A stretch of DNA of 64,000 nt, from assembly GCA_951799445.1 (NCBI GenBank), contig OX637296.1:23746001-23810000 (forward strand), in the 5' to 3' direction. A model generated the notes under the pieces. The model was given only the letters and a program-made list of their open reading frames with translations, searched no databases and was not told the DNA's origin. Below are positions 22,908-33,917 of the stretch, piece after piece (the first letter of the stretch is position 1; every line of letters begins with the position of its first letter). The translations under genes and the position numbers were made by a program. Source of the DNA: Pseudisothecium myosuroides. Taxonomy: Eukaryota; Streptophyta; Bryopsida; Hypnales; Lembophyllaceae.

Positions 22908-23538
22908 ATGCATGGTTGAGTGGCTCATTTTTGGCAAAAGTCCAAGTCCAAAAAGTCCTTTTTTGTGAGTAAAATGTTTGAGAGTGAAATGCTTGGGAGT
23001 GAATTCTATAAGAATAAATTTTAAAATAAAATCTAAAAATACCTAGCTTTTGGGGCGCCCCTAGACCTTGAAAATTATTATACTTTAGAAAAATGATTTT
23101 TGGAAAAAAAAAATATTGGCTAAAAGAAAAAGACTTCCTAAAATTCAGTGTTTGAAAAATCGTTAAAAAGTCCCTAGCAAACACATTAAGAAGATCTACA
23201 TTATGAGCCATTGTTTTCTAGAAACATTAGTTTAAATTCTATTAGAAACATAGTACCTATAATTCATTTGATTAAGGCAAAGGAATTTAAAAAGTCCTTT
23301 TTGATTTTGTTGATAACAAATTTGTCACACCCACTTTTTTTCAGAAGTCCCTAGTACTCACATACTATATATATAAAAAATTAAAAAATCACAGAACTAT
23401 TGGACATCAAGTTAATTTACCTAAATCAAGTTGTTTCATAGAAAAAAATGAATTTAAATGGCCTATAGATCAATTTGAAAATGAGTTGTTTGCAATTTTC
23501 AAGAGTGTGATAAGAAATTGAGCCACTCAACCATGCAT
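22908..23538. mobile_element. Unclassified inverted-end element, 631 bp
   Basis: Perfect ~20-bp terminal inverted repeats: ATGCATGGTTGAGTGGCTCA at 22908 and its complement ending at 23538. It interrupts a repeat whose related copies elsewhere (near 18910 and 20830) continue without a break. The flanks share TTTGC but no clean target duplication, so the superfamily is undecided (8-10 bp types such as hAT or Mutator are possible). No coding capacity. Confidence 0.7.
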
Positions 23539-23769
23539 TTGCCCTACAGGAAAAAGCAATGACATTGAACAATGACAACCTAATTGGGGTCTCACTTACA
23601 TTGACTAGAAATACTACAAAACAGACTACAAGTGGGGTTTGCTTTCTATTGCAAATCCAGCACAAGCCATCTCTCTCTGCACATGTCTCTCCCTCCCACT
23701 CTGCCTCTGGCCTCAGAGCTTCTAAGTCCTAGGCTACGGCAAAGTCTTTGGACCCCGCTAAACTCAATC

Positions 23770-24246
23770 ATTTAAAAATTAAAACTTTCCGATTCAAGCA
23801 CCAAATCGGAAGGAAATGTAGCACCATCCCTGAAAGGTTCTTCTTCAAGCGCGGAGCAATTGGCTTCAAAGAAATCACCCTGCTTGCTTGGGCGGAACAA
23901 GTGCATTGGCTGCAAGAAGAGCAAATTTGACAATGACTGGACTTGTGACATAATCGAAGGATGAATGGGTGAAATTGTGAAGGCCATTGGCGAATTCCGT
24001 GAAGTGTACCAAACAATTGAGTGCCTCAAGAAGTATTGCAAGAAGCCCAAGAACGATGTGCTCAAGAAAATCCCCAAGATGAATGAGGAGAAGGAAGAGC
24101 GGCTCAAAAAATTTATAGTAGAGCAGGAAGTTGTCATGGCCAAAATGAACGAGGACAAGGAGGAGCAGCTCCAGAAAGTTATACCAAAGCAACAAATTGT
24201 CATGGCTAAGATCATTGCCAATGTTGTTAAGGACGTTGTGGATTGA
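23770..24246 (+). pseudogene. Decayed repeated gene, copy 2 (best preserved)
   Basis: The longest clean frame is 23965-24246, MGEIVKAIGEFREVYQTIEC onward. It has two tandem modules ending VMAKMNEEKEERLKK / VMAKMNEDKEEQLQK-like and finishes IANVVKDVVD before a stop. Upstream in the same frame, across one TGA, is CIGCKKSKFDNDWTCDIIEG. Copy 1 has TGC (Cys) at that TGA, so this stop is a mutation in copy 2. The product would have a CxxC motif and a charged helical repeat. Function unknown. Confidence 0.5.
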
Positions 24247-26909
24247 CGTCTTGACTCTCCCATAGAGTAGACAAATTTGTAGAGTAGAGATATGTGATCA
24301 AAGTAGCCACACACGTTTTGTCTTCACAAATGAATTTGGATTGACCGTTTTGCCTCAATATGGAGGAGCGGCAATAGAAGTGTATGAGGGAACGGAGCTC
24401 TTCCACGGCGTGCTCTTTGCCGAAGTTGTTAAAGGGACTTAGATAGACACCTTGATTCTAAGAAAGCTTGGAATCTTAAATTATTGTTGAACTGCTTCAA
24501 ATCATGTTCTCGCTTGTTTTGGTTCTTTTTGTTGCAAATTGATTTAGTGCGGACTGCTTTTTATTCATTGATATATAGTTGTCTTTGTTTTTGTTTTTTC
24601 TGATACAAAAAGACAAAATCTATTGCAAAAGACTGTGCTTTATTATTTTACTGTCATACTATCATACGTGTTAGCATGTGGTGTGAGAGTTTTGTGCCTG
24701 TTCGTGACCCAAAAGTAAGTCTACAAAGCTAACAATGTTGACAAGTGGTAGTGCCAAATTTCTATTCAATTTGTCTACGTTGGAGCATACATACTTGCTC
24801 CGCACAACTTTAAAATGATAGAAAAATGACTTTCCATGTCCTTGGAGAGTGACCTAAATACTAAATCCACATAACTTTAGAATGACTACGCAATGATGTG
24901 CCATGTGGTAGCACTAGAACAGTGCAAAAACTCCATTGTAGCTTCTAAATGACTCGTAAATGACTTCCAAAGTAGCTATCCATGTGAGATATACAATAGT
25001 ACAAGGGGTTTGTTGTGACTTTAGAATGAATTTAGAATGATTGGCCGTGTGGATGTCCACTTAGGACGGAAAGGAGAAGAACTTTCCACATGGCAACTTA
25101 GGAGACATTTTTTTAACTCAAACTTTCTATATCACTTGGACAAAAATTGTTTTATTCATCTATACATCCAAGGAAGAAATTGTTGATGATAATAAAAGCT
25201 GCAAGTCACAAAGAACTAGTCTACATTCTACAATGACTATAGAGGCTCCAAGTCATTCTATTGTCATTTGTGTTCGGAATGACTCATTTCAAGTCATTCT
25301 TTGAAGTCATTTATGTGGTCAATTTTTTGTAAAGAATGAGCTCTATAGATTGCATTCCATTGAAGGTGGTGATGGATTTGCATCTGGATGTATCCATTTT
25401 TTGCTTAAGCAGGCCTAAAAGTACTTGTTGTGTTTCTTCAACCAAGTGGAATGCACCTTGAAGATTGCCAATGACTCTCGGCTGCAAAGGTCAGTCACTT
25501 GCTGTTGGTTCATTCCGTTGGAGACTAAGCAAATGGAAACATCATGATTTGCATTGATGCCACTACACTATAATTGGCAATTGTTGTTGAGGCTCCATTT
25601 CAATTGTGAGGCTTCCAAATGTAATTTGGATACATGTACCATTGATATAAGTGTGTGATCATTTGCAAGGTTTATGTCATTAACTCTAATAAGGTGAATA
25701 CATTCAAGATTGTCTAGCTATATGCCTCCGGTCAAAGGGTCGGGTGTGTTAAATTGTTTTATTATTTGGCCAAACTGAGAAGACTGCGTTGAAATTGAAC
25801 CACAGCTATTACTGTTTTGCAGGACCAATACGAGCTAAGTAAATAATAATCAAAGAAGTATCGACATCTCTACTTCAAGCCCCAACCAAATCATTCTATT
25901 CATTCAAAAGTCTAACCTTCCAAAGAGTTATATTTTCTTCAAACACATGTCTAGGGCCTAAAACTTAAAGGGGGCGTAGTTTTTGCAACTAGCTCTGATG
26001 TATGCAACTGACCAATAAGATTGAGGACATAATATTGGCCCTTTGAAATCCATACCCTATTTTGATGAATATGTGGTCATAACTATGGCCCTATCATCAA
26101 TCAACACATGGCCCGGACTAATATCTATCACACCTTTACAATATGTTTTATTTTGTACTCCTTCATGATTGTCATCTAGATCGAGCACAAAGAGAAGGAA
26201 TGGTACAGTACTTACGTACCACAAGGTAGCAAACTTGTGTGGTGCTAAGCCGAATATTAGCTGAAGAATCAATGCGGCTAAGTACTAAGGAGGGACGAGG
26301 GGTGATTTCCTAGGAGAGAGACTTGTGAGAGAAAACAACAGGGAGTGGAATGAAGTTGTTGAGGAGGGATCAATCAAGCTTCTGCTCTTATAGTCTGATT
26401 GAAGCTAATTACCAAAGCAACAAGTGCTCTTAGAGTACGTTTGAAGTAGATTACTGTCAAGTCTTAAGGGTCAATTGCTCTAAGTACAGTACTTGGGATT
26501 AAAACTGACAAGCTAGTGTAGGGACATATTATTATTATGTTTGTACCATTGCACTGTTTGACATTGACATGTCAAGCTTGTTGAAAACAAGTCAAGACTT
26601 TGGGATATATTTATTGACCATATGACAGTAACAGTCAAGGCCAATTGACCATAGTTGCAAAACAGTAATTGAGGGCTCTTTTTCTTTTGTTGACAGATTG
26701 ATCATATTGATACTAGCTAATTGAGTGAATAATCAACAAAATAGTATTGACAACATACTCCACTTCAAACTTCCACCTTAGCATTATATTCATTCAAAAA
26801 TCTAACCTTCAAGAAAGTTGCAACTTTTTCAAACACATGTCTTGAGCCTCAATTGAAGAGGATCTATGCAATTGACTGACACAATTGAGGACATAATTTT
26901 TTGAAGTGC

Positions 26910-27240
26910 AAGGACAAGGATGAATGGCTCTAGAAAGTTATGGTGGAGTAGCAAGTTGTCATATCTAAGATCATCGCCAACGTTGTTAAGGATGTTGTCG
27001 GTTGATGTCTTAACTATCCCGCAAAGTAGACAAATTTGTAGAGCAAAGATATGTGATCAAAGTTGCCGTGTATGTTTTGTCTATGCAATTTGGATCGACT
27101 ATTTTGCCTTAATATGGAGGAGCGGTAGTAGAAATGTATGAGGGAATAGAGGTCCTCCATGGCGTATCCATTGCCTAGGTTAATTGTCAAAGGGGCTTAG
27201 ATAGATGCCTTGACTCTAGGAGAGCTTGGAAACTTAAATT
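26910..27240 (+). pseudogene. Fragment of decayed repeated gene (right-arm copy)
   Basis: Parallels 24160-24480: VVISKIIANVVKDVVG then stop, followed by matching downstream sequence (GTAGACAAATTTGTAGAG, ATATGTGATCAAAGT, AATATGGAGGAGCGG). Only the 3' part of the original frame is present, with in-frame stops. Confidence 0.5.
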
Positions 27241-28232
27241 ATTGTTGAACTACTTTGAACTATGATCCCGCTTGTTTCATGAGTCATATTTCTAGTTGAT
27301 GTAGCAGCTCATACGGATGTCACTGGTAAATTTATGACTAGATGCAGTCAAACTTTTAAAGGTGCAAAGTCACAATTATGGCATGAATGTCAGCATCATG
27401 TGACTGCAGCTAGTCATATCATGGCCAATATCTATTGTAAAATATGATTCAAGCCAATGCTATTCCGGATGACTAAGAGTCACATTTCTTTTAATTTGGT
27501 GCATTAGAACCTTCCGCTTTCAATTGCCAAAAAGAAAATATGAATTTTTTTTACCAATCTAATAAGTACAATAGCAAAACGTGGCAGTCTAGGGGGTATC
27601 TACCTCACTAGTGTTACTAGTGCTATTATTTTTGCCCCATTTGTGAATAGTTGAAAACAAGTGAAGACAAAGTCGACCAAGGTGGAAGTTTCAGTCAATC
27701 ACTGACTAGCAATATATATTGCCGTGGTACAAAAATGGCATCCACCATCTTTTTTCAATGTAATTGCTTTTTCCTATAGATCTTAGTTAGGTTGTCACTT
27801 TGATTACTTCCATCACCACAATTTTTTTTCATATTTTTTTAGTAGCTTGGGTTGCGATATTTCTCTTGGCAAATAGACAAAGTTCAATTTTGTCAAGGGA
27901 GCATACATTGCTAGACTAGATTTTTTGAGAGGTGGTCTACAACGATTGCAATTTTTAGTTCCTAATTGAGGCAATTGCGAGTCCTAAGAAATTTTGAACC
28001 ATACAATATTTTTCTACTTGAGCCTACAATTTAGGTGGAAGATTGTAATGCTTCTATACAAACATTCTGGTACAAAGAACATTCTTGGCCTTGTTAGTTA
28101 TTAGTGATTTGTTAGGCAATTTTGAGTTTGTTCTTCAAGAATGAAACATTTGAGAAAAGTCTTTTGTAGTCAACACTTCTGGGTACATGCAATAAATTTT
28201 TACCAATCATTCAAAAGAATATCTTTTCTTAA

Positions 28233-29166
28233 CCCCCAGAGACCAAGACTTTTTTTTTTGTCAAATAACACTCAAAGCTACCATTTGTATTGCTAAGTGC
28301 AAAATTCTTAAAACTTTGTTTCTTGGCATATCTAATTGTAGGATGTTGCACTCAACTAGTATGATAATGTGTGGAAGAATTTTTATAAGCTTTGATCCAC
28401 ACTTTGACCACATAAATTGCAAGATATTTGCCTTTAAAGACAAAAAATATTTTTTCTTGTACCTTGCCTGACTACATATTTTGGCTTTGAATCATTTTAG
28501 CTAAACTTTTTTGCATTTAAAGTCATTGGATTTCTAACCTTATAAATTAAAAAATTGAGTTGAAAATCTTGGAAAAAAATTCAAGTAAAAAAAAAATTGA
28601 TTTTCATTCTTAAAAAAATTGTTTAATAGAAATAGGTTCAAAATAGAAGGAAAATTTAAATTGTTAGTAGCTCTAAAATGGACTTGAAATACAAAAAATG
28701 ATCCCAACAATGAAATTGTTCTAGCAAAAAAACTAAACAATGTGCAACTTTTTTTTGTAAACTATGAAAATAAAGTCCAAAAAAAGAATCCTACAAGTTA
28801 TTTTTTGAAGAACAAGATACCTTGATTGTCCAAAAAACAAAACTCTCTATAATGTTTTCATCACTAGTCCAAATAGAATGAATCAAATTTTTCCACGTTT
28901 GTAGACAAAAATATTTTCTATCAAAAACCAAATTTAAAAAAAATTATATTTTGAGTTTTTTCAATTCATTTGTATTGCCATTAACCTCCAATTTAAGCTT
29001 CAAATGGCATGATGTTTGCTCCCAAGCACCAATTGAAATAAAAGTTATATTCCCCTAGAGCTAATGTGCTTCTATATCTTCAAAAACATGTTTAAAAATC
29101 TTGTCAAAAATTGAAATCATAGGAACCTACCCAAATTTTGAAGAAGGACTTTTGGTCTTTAGAAAT
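28233..29166 (+). mobile_element. TTAA-family element, mirror copy in right arm
   Basis: Reverse complement of 17534-18467. The left end CCCCCAGAGACCAAGAC follows TTAA at 28229-28232, and TTAA also follows the right end at 29167-29170. Confidence 0.75.
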
Positions 29167-29409
29167 TAAGGATCCAAATAAGAATCCAATTCAATTGGGA
29201 ATCAACAAGTCCTACAATGATCCAAACCATAGCACTAAAAAACAATACAACAACAATCTTTCAATATCACCAACAACATTTAAGTTACAACCACCCCATG
29301 CTGTCAGTCACCTAATTCTGACATCTACTGGATCCTTCCATTTGCGTCAGTCATCCACCCATTACCATATCTTAGAAATCCTTTATCATCGTGACAATGC
29401 ACTTGGGAA

Positions 29410-29560
29410 AAGGACGTGTGAGTGTATGGTTTAGTATGGGTCTATTCATGCTTTATCAACTTAGTTTTTTGCACGTTGTGTGAGTGTGTGACTAGATTAT
29501 ACTGTAGGACTTTGAGTCTTTTTAACTTAAGATTTTTGCACTACAAATTTGAATTTAAAA

Positions 29561-29598
<38 letters not shown>

Positions 29599-30185
29599 GA
29601 TGTGTGTATGTGTAGTGTGTGTGTGTGTGTGTGTGTTAAGTAGAAGAAAGTACAAGAAAGATTGAAAGAAGGAAAAACTATATAATTAATAGCTCTAAGA
29701 CACTAAAACTGAAATACACTAATTCTAGAAGTAAGATTGTTCTAGCAAGCAAATAAATTTTGTGAAACTTTTTTTTACTGTGAAAATTGAGTTATAAAGT
29801 GAATCTAATACATTATTTTCTCATGAAAATGTCAAGATGCAATGATTGTTTGACAAACAAGAAGCTCCATAACTTTCACACCACTAATCCAAATAGATTC
29901 CATCAAAGCTTTCCATGTAGACAAAAATACAATCTATAAAATAAAAAAAATTTTAAATTTTCATTCCAAGTTTTGTTGTTGTTGCCTTGCAAACTCCATT
30001 TTGTGCCTAGTCTAGCATAACTTTTGCTCTTGGGCACTGATTGAAATAAAAATTTACAAAAAGCTCATGTATTTATCTATCATCAAGAAAATATCCAAAA
30101 ATCGTGCCAAAATTTGAGATCACAAGAACAGGCTGCCCAAATCATCACATGTCCCTTGAGGGAATACTTGGAATTTTAGAGATTG
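29410..30185. mobile_element. TTAA-family truncated element, mirror copy
   Basis: Reverse complement of 16515-17290, including the AAT and AC microsatellites at 29561-29637. Confidence 0.6.
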
Positions 30186-31091
30186 AGGACAAATGACAAT
30201 CTCTCATTGGATTATGTAGGAATTGCATAACTTGGGTTTGCTTCAATGCTCTAATGACCTTTTCTCTAAACCCTTACTTATTCACGATTGACCAAGATCC
30301 AAACATCCAACATTGAAGATAAATTTGTTAATCTCAAAGCATAGCCTCATTATGAGAAATAACATACCTCACTACTTTAGGCTAGGCAAGGTATTTCTCA
30401 TAATGTGGCTCCGCTTTCACATTACCTAGTCCATATTATAAAGTGGGATTTAGATGGATTGATTCTTTATTTTGCTAGAAATCTAGTTTGTAACTTATTG
30501 CATGCCTTAACCTAATAAAGAGCCCAAGGCCTAAAAATATCAAATGAATGGATTTCACAAAAATTGTAGAAACAAAAAATGAACGTATTCACTCAATAAT
30601 TGAATCGCTTTTTTACAGCCTACCTGGGTGATAGGCCTCTCTACTTTGGGGGGGGATTAATTACAAATTTGATGGTCACATTGATTTCTCCTATTAGTGC
30701 GAGTGGAATAATTTTTCACAATCACATCATTTTAAATTAGTATTTGCTCATATCACCATTAGATTATCCTTCTATAGTTGTTTAAAAATCAAATTGGGAA
30801 TGTTGACTTATAAGTAGTAAGGTTTTGACAAGTAGCACCCACTTCTTAAAAATTAGAGGACAATAACAAATAAAAAGTCCATATAGTTTGAGAATCTTTC
30901 ATGTTGTGTACAATTGTATGCATGTGATGAAACAACTTCTCCATGTCAAGTTGTGAGCACATGCAAAGTTTGTTTGTCTCTTTGAGGCAATTTCATAATT
31001 ACAAATCAAGTGTATTGACGTAATGGTTGTATGCTGTTTTACCATGTTTAAGATAGATGCCTTAGTCTTTTTTTCCTATATTGAGGAATTG

Positions 31092-32430
31092 CAATCTTTT
31101 TTGGGGGACACCATAGTACTATACAACACAATTGTATTTGGAATTTCAACTAAGATGTAGCAACACATTCTCAAATGTCACTAATTCCTTCACTAGCATA
31201 GTTTTTGTTTTCCAAATCTTATGTAGTAGTGAAGTCCAGGTTATGATTCACCAAACTGTATGGGATTTGGACAAATACTCATCTTTTAGAATTATTTCAA
31301 TTTCCAATCATGAAAGACCATAACTTTAGTGCATTGGAAAGCAGTACTGTGGATATCTATCAATAGTGGCATCTAATTTAGATCCTTATTTTTTTTTAAC
31401 CCCAAAAGGATTGGAATGCGTTTTTTGGTTGTATAGAAATTTTGGGCAGCTACGTGTGACTAGAGATTTTTATATTTTAAGCTGAAATTTTAATAGAAGG
31501 TGGATGCAAGGGATATCTTTCATATGCACTAAATTTCATGACATTTGGAAATAGGAGTCAAAAGTTATGAGGTTTTTTAGTTTGCAGGTAGTTATGGATT
31601 CTCTACTCTGAAATAAACTTAGAAGTTGTTTATTTAACTCAATTTTTAATATTTTTTGGAAAAAAAAATCATAGGATGAAGGTTGTTTATCACAGCTTTA
31701 CAACCATGGGGATTGACATTTTTCAGTTCTATAATTAAATTCTTAACAATTTAGTATTTTGAATCATTCTCTACTTCTTTCTACTTAACATTTTGTTTTA
31801 TATGTTGTACAATTCCAAAGGAATTGAAAACTTTTAAGCATGTAGCCAACTTGTTTAGAAAAAAGAATTCAAAGAAGCACCACCATTTTGGACATTTTTT
31901 CATACAAATGTGACCTTGTGAAGTGCAGCTGCCCTGTTTTTTGCAGGGACAAAAAGAGGATTTGTGCCAATTCAAATGCTAATATCTTCCATTCCGCAAG
32001 GTGGAAAATTCTGAAAAATTTTCCACATCTTCTAAAACTAGTTTACTATAAGATCCTACGGTTACATATGTCAAAAAAGTTTTTTTTTCAAAAATTTGGT
32101 ACTTCTACTAAAAATGGCAATTTTTGAGTGTTTTCAATGAAAACATAGTCATGGAACTTTAGGGGTTAAAGTACAAATTCAAGCCTAAAATGTACAATAT
32201 AGTACCACTTGTTAGCAACATCTTATATCGATCCTTATCCCAATGCACCCTCATAGACTCTAACCAAAAGTTAGTGTAGTATAGTGCCATGCAATTAAGA
32301 TGTAGACACAACATCTCACAATAGTATAGACAATGTACACACATGCGGTTTCAATTGGTGTTACAAGTTGAAAAGTCCATCAAATTTAGATTTGTAAAGC
32401 ACAATAGAAAACTCATACAATCTAATTACT
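31092..32430 (+). repeat. Diverged outer arm, right copy 1
   Basis: Matches the reverse complement of 14480-14995, and in direct orientation 32808-33913. So the right side carries a tandem duplicate of the outer arm. Interrupted by the TTAA element 31400-32165. Confidence 0.75.
31400..32165 (+). mobile_element. TTAA-family element, 766 bp
   Basis: Left end CCCCAAAAGGATTGG, right end reading in reverse CCCCTAAAGTTCCATG, flanked by TTAA at 31396-31399 and 32166-32169. The paralogous segment at 33640-33665 is uninterrupted at the same point. Its interior contains an intact ATTCTTAACAATTTAG at ~31740, the unoccupied version of the site used by the nested copy at 34434. Confidence 0.85.
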
Positions 32431-32975
32431 CCTATTCAGTGAAAACAAGAAATTAAGTGTACTAACATGCTGATTGTACATTGTCTTATCAAATACATTA
32501 GAAAAAATCTGGGCTCTTTGGAGGTTTGTTTGACTTTTAAACAACAACAATGCAATAAATAGTCAAATTTTATTTTATTTTTTATTTTATTTTTTTCAAT
32601 TGCAAATCCGACGAGGCACATAAGCTAAGACAGACTAGCAAGATTCTTTTTGAGTGCTTTTTAAGGCTGATGTTTTTCCAATTTGCACATTTGCATGCAA
32701 TCAAATGGCCCTTCAAAGGGCTGAAGTTTTATCTAATGACCAAGAAGACTAATGCTCTAGTATGTTTATATTGTAAGGAAAGGCTGCCTTCTTTTTGGAA
32801 GGAGGTTGTATTTGGAATGTCAACTAAAATAGAGGAACCCATTCACAATTGTCAACATTCCTTTACACACTTTTAGATTTCAAAATCTTACATAGCAATC
32901 GAATCCTTACAATCCATATAACTTTATGTAATTTGATCAAATAAGTACTTGTCTCCTAGATTATTCCAATCATTA

Positions 32976-33565
32976 TAAGGTAGGTGGCTCAAAAAGCAAC
33001 CTTCTTCTTCAAATAGCCTTGTAGCCAGATCTGAAATGGAAAATAAGTGGTTCTAAAATGGACTGCCAACAATGTGAGAGTGTAATTAAGACTTGTCATA
33101 TATTGCTTTATATTTTGCCAATGGATGGAATAAGAGCCAAGGAGGGTCCATTTCAAAGCTAGGAGGTGTCTACTCAATTTTTCTAAACAAGGATTGATTG
33201 CCCAATTGCCTTCTTACAAATGTTAAAAGAATGTAGGATCCGTTTAAGTTTAGTAAAGGTCGCATTTAGAAACCTTGAATATTACTTTTTGAATGCCGCA
33301 GTGCTTGTTTTTGGTCAATCCATATTATTTTTCAAACTGCGCATGTGTGGGTTTTGCAAGGCCTATGAGTCAAGAATAGATGCCTACTGCATGATTCTTT
33401 GGAAATTTATAAGTCATTTATACATGCTCTGAAAAATATGAAACTACTTGTGTTATATTTTGCATAAATTTTTTTTTTAAGTGAAAAATTTAAAAAAATA
33501 TATTTTAAGGCATATAAAAGATTCCAATAGCCCTTTAAAGGTCGCTTTTTGAGCCACCTACCTTA
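32976..33565. mobile_element. Tourist-like (PIF/Harbinger-type) MITE, 590 bp
   Basis: Terminal inverted repeats TAAGGTAGGTGGCTCAAAAA at each end (~28 bp, one mismatch at the 23rd base), flanked by TTA at 32973-32975 and 33566-33568. The left outer arm (near 14805) and right copy 1 (near 31315) are uninterrupted at this point. A TTA duplication is the mark of PIF/Harbinger elements. No transposase inside. Confidence 0.85.
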
Positions 33566-33917
33566 TTAGACTAGAACTTCAGTGCATTGGAGAATAGTAC
33601 TATGGATATCTATCACTATTGACATCTAATTTAGATCCTTATCCAAAACAATACATACGAATTCAAGACTAAAATGTACTATAGATTACCACATAATACC
33701 TATATCTAATTAAGATCAATCTTTATTCAAAGTTGCCCTCATAGATTCTAATCTAAAATACATTGTACAATATCATGCAAATAAAAATTAAGACACAACA
33801 TCTCACACTTGTATAAACAATGTACACACGTGCAATTTCAAATTGGTACTACATGTTGAAAAATCCATCAAATTGAGAACTCTAAAGCACAATAGAAAGT
33901 TCATACATTCTACTTAA

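Larger units (their letters stand above)
20552..26148. repeat. Spacer of the inverted repeat (5.6 kb, single copy)
   Basis: The sequence between the arms is not palindromic. It holds two direct copies of a decayed gene-like repeat (21350 and 23770), a 631-bp inverted-end element (22908-23538), and near 25850-26040 a diverged direct repeat of arm sequence at 26740-26900. No intact gene was recognised. Confidence 0.8.
26149..31091 (-). repeat. Right arm of large near-identical inverted repeat
   Basis: Reverse complement of 15606-20551 (see that entry). Every frame, repeat and microsatellite of the left arm reappears here in mirror order. Near-identity over 4.9 kb contrasts with the diverged outer arms on the same axis. 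Confidence 0.97.
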
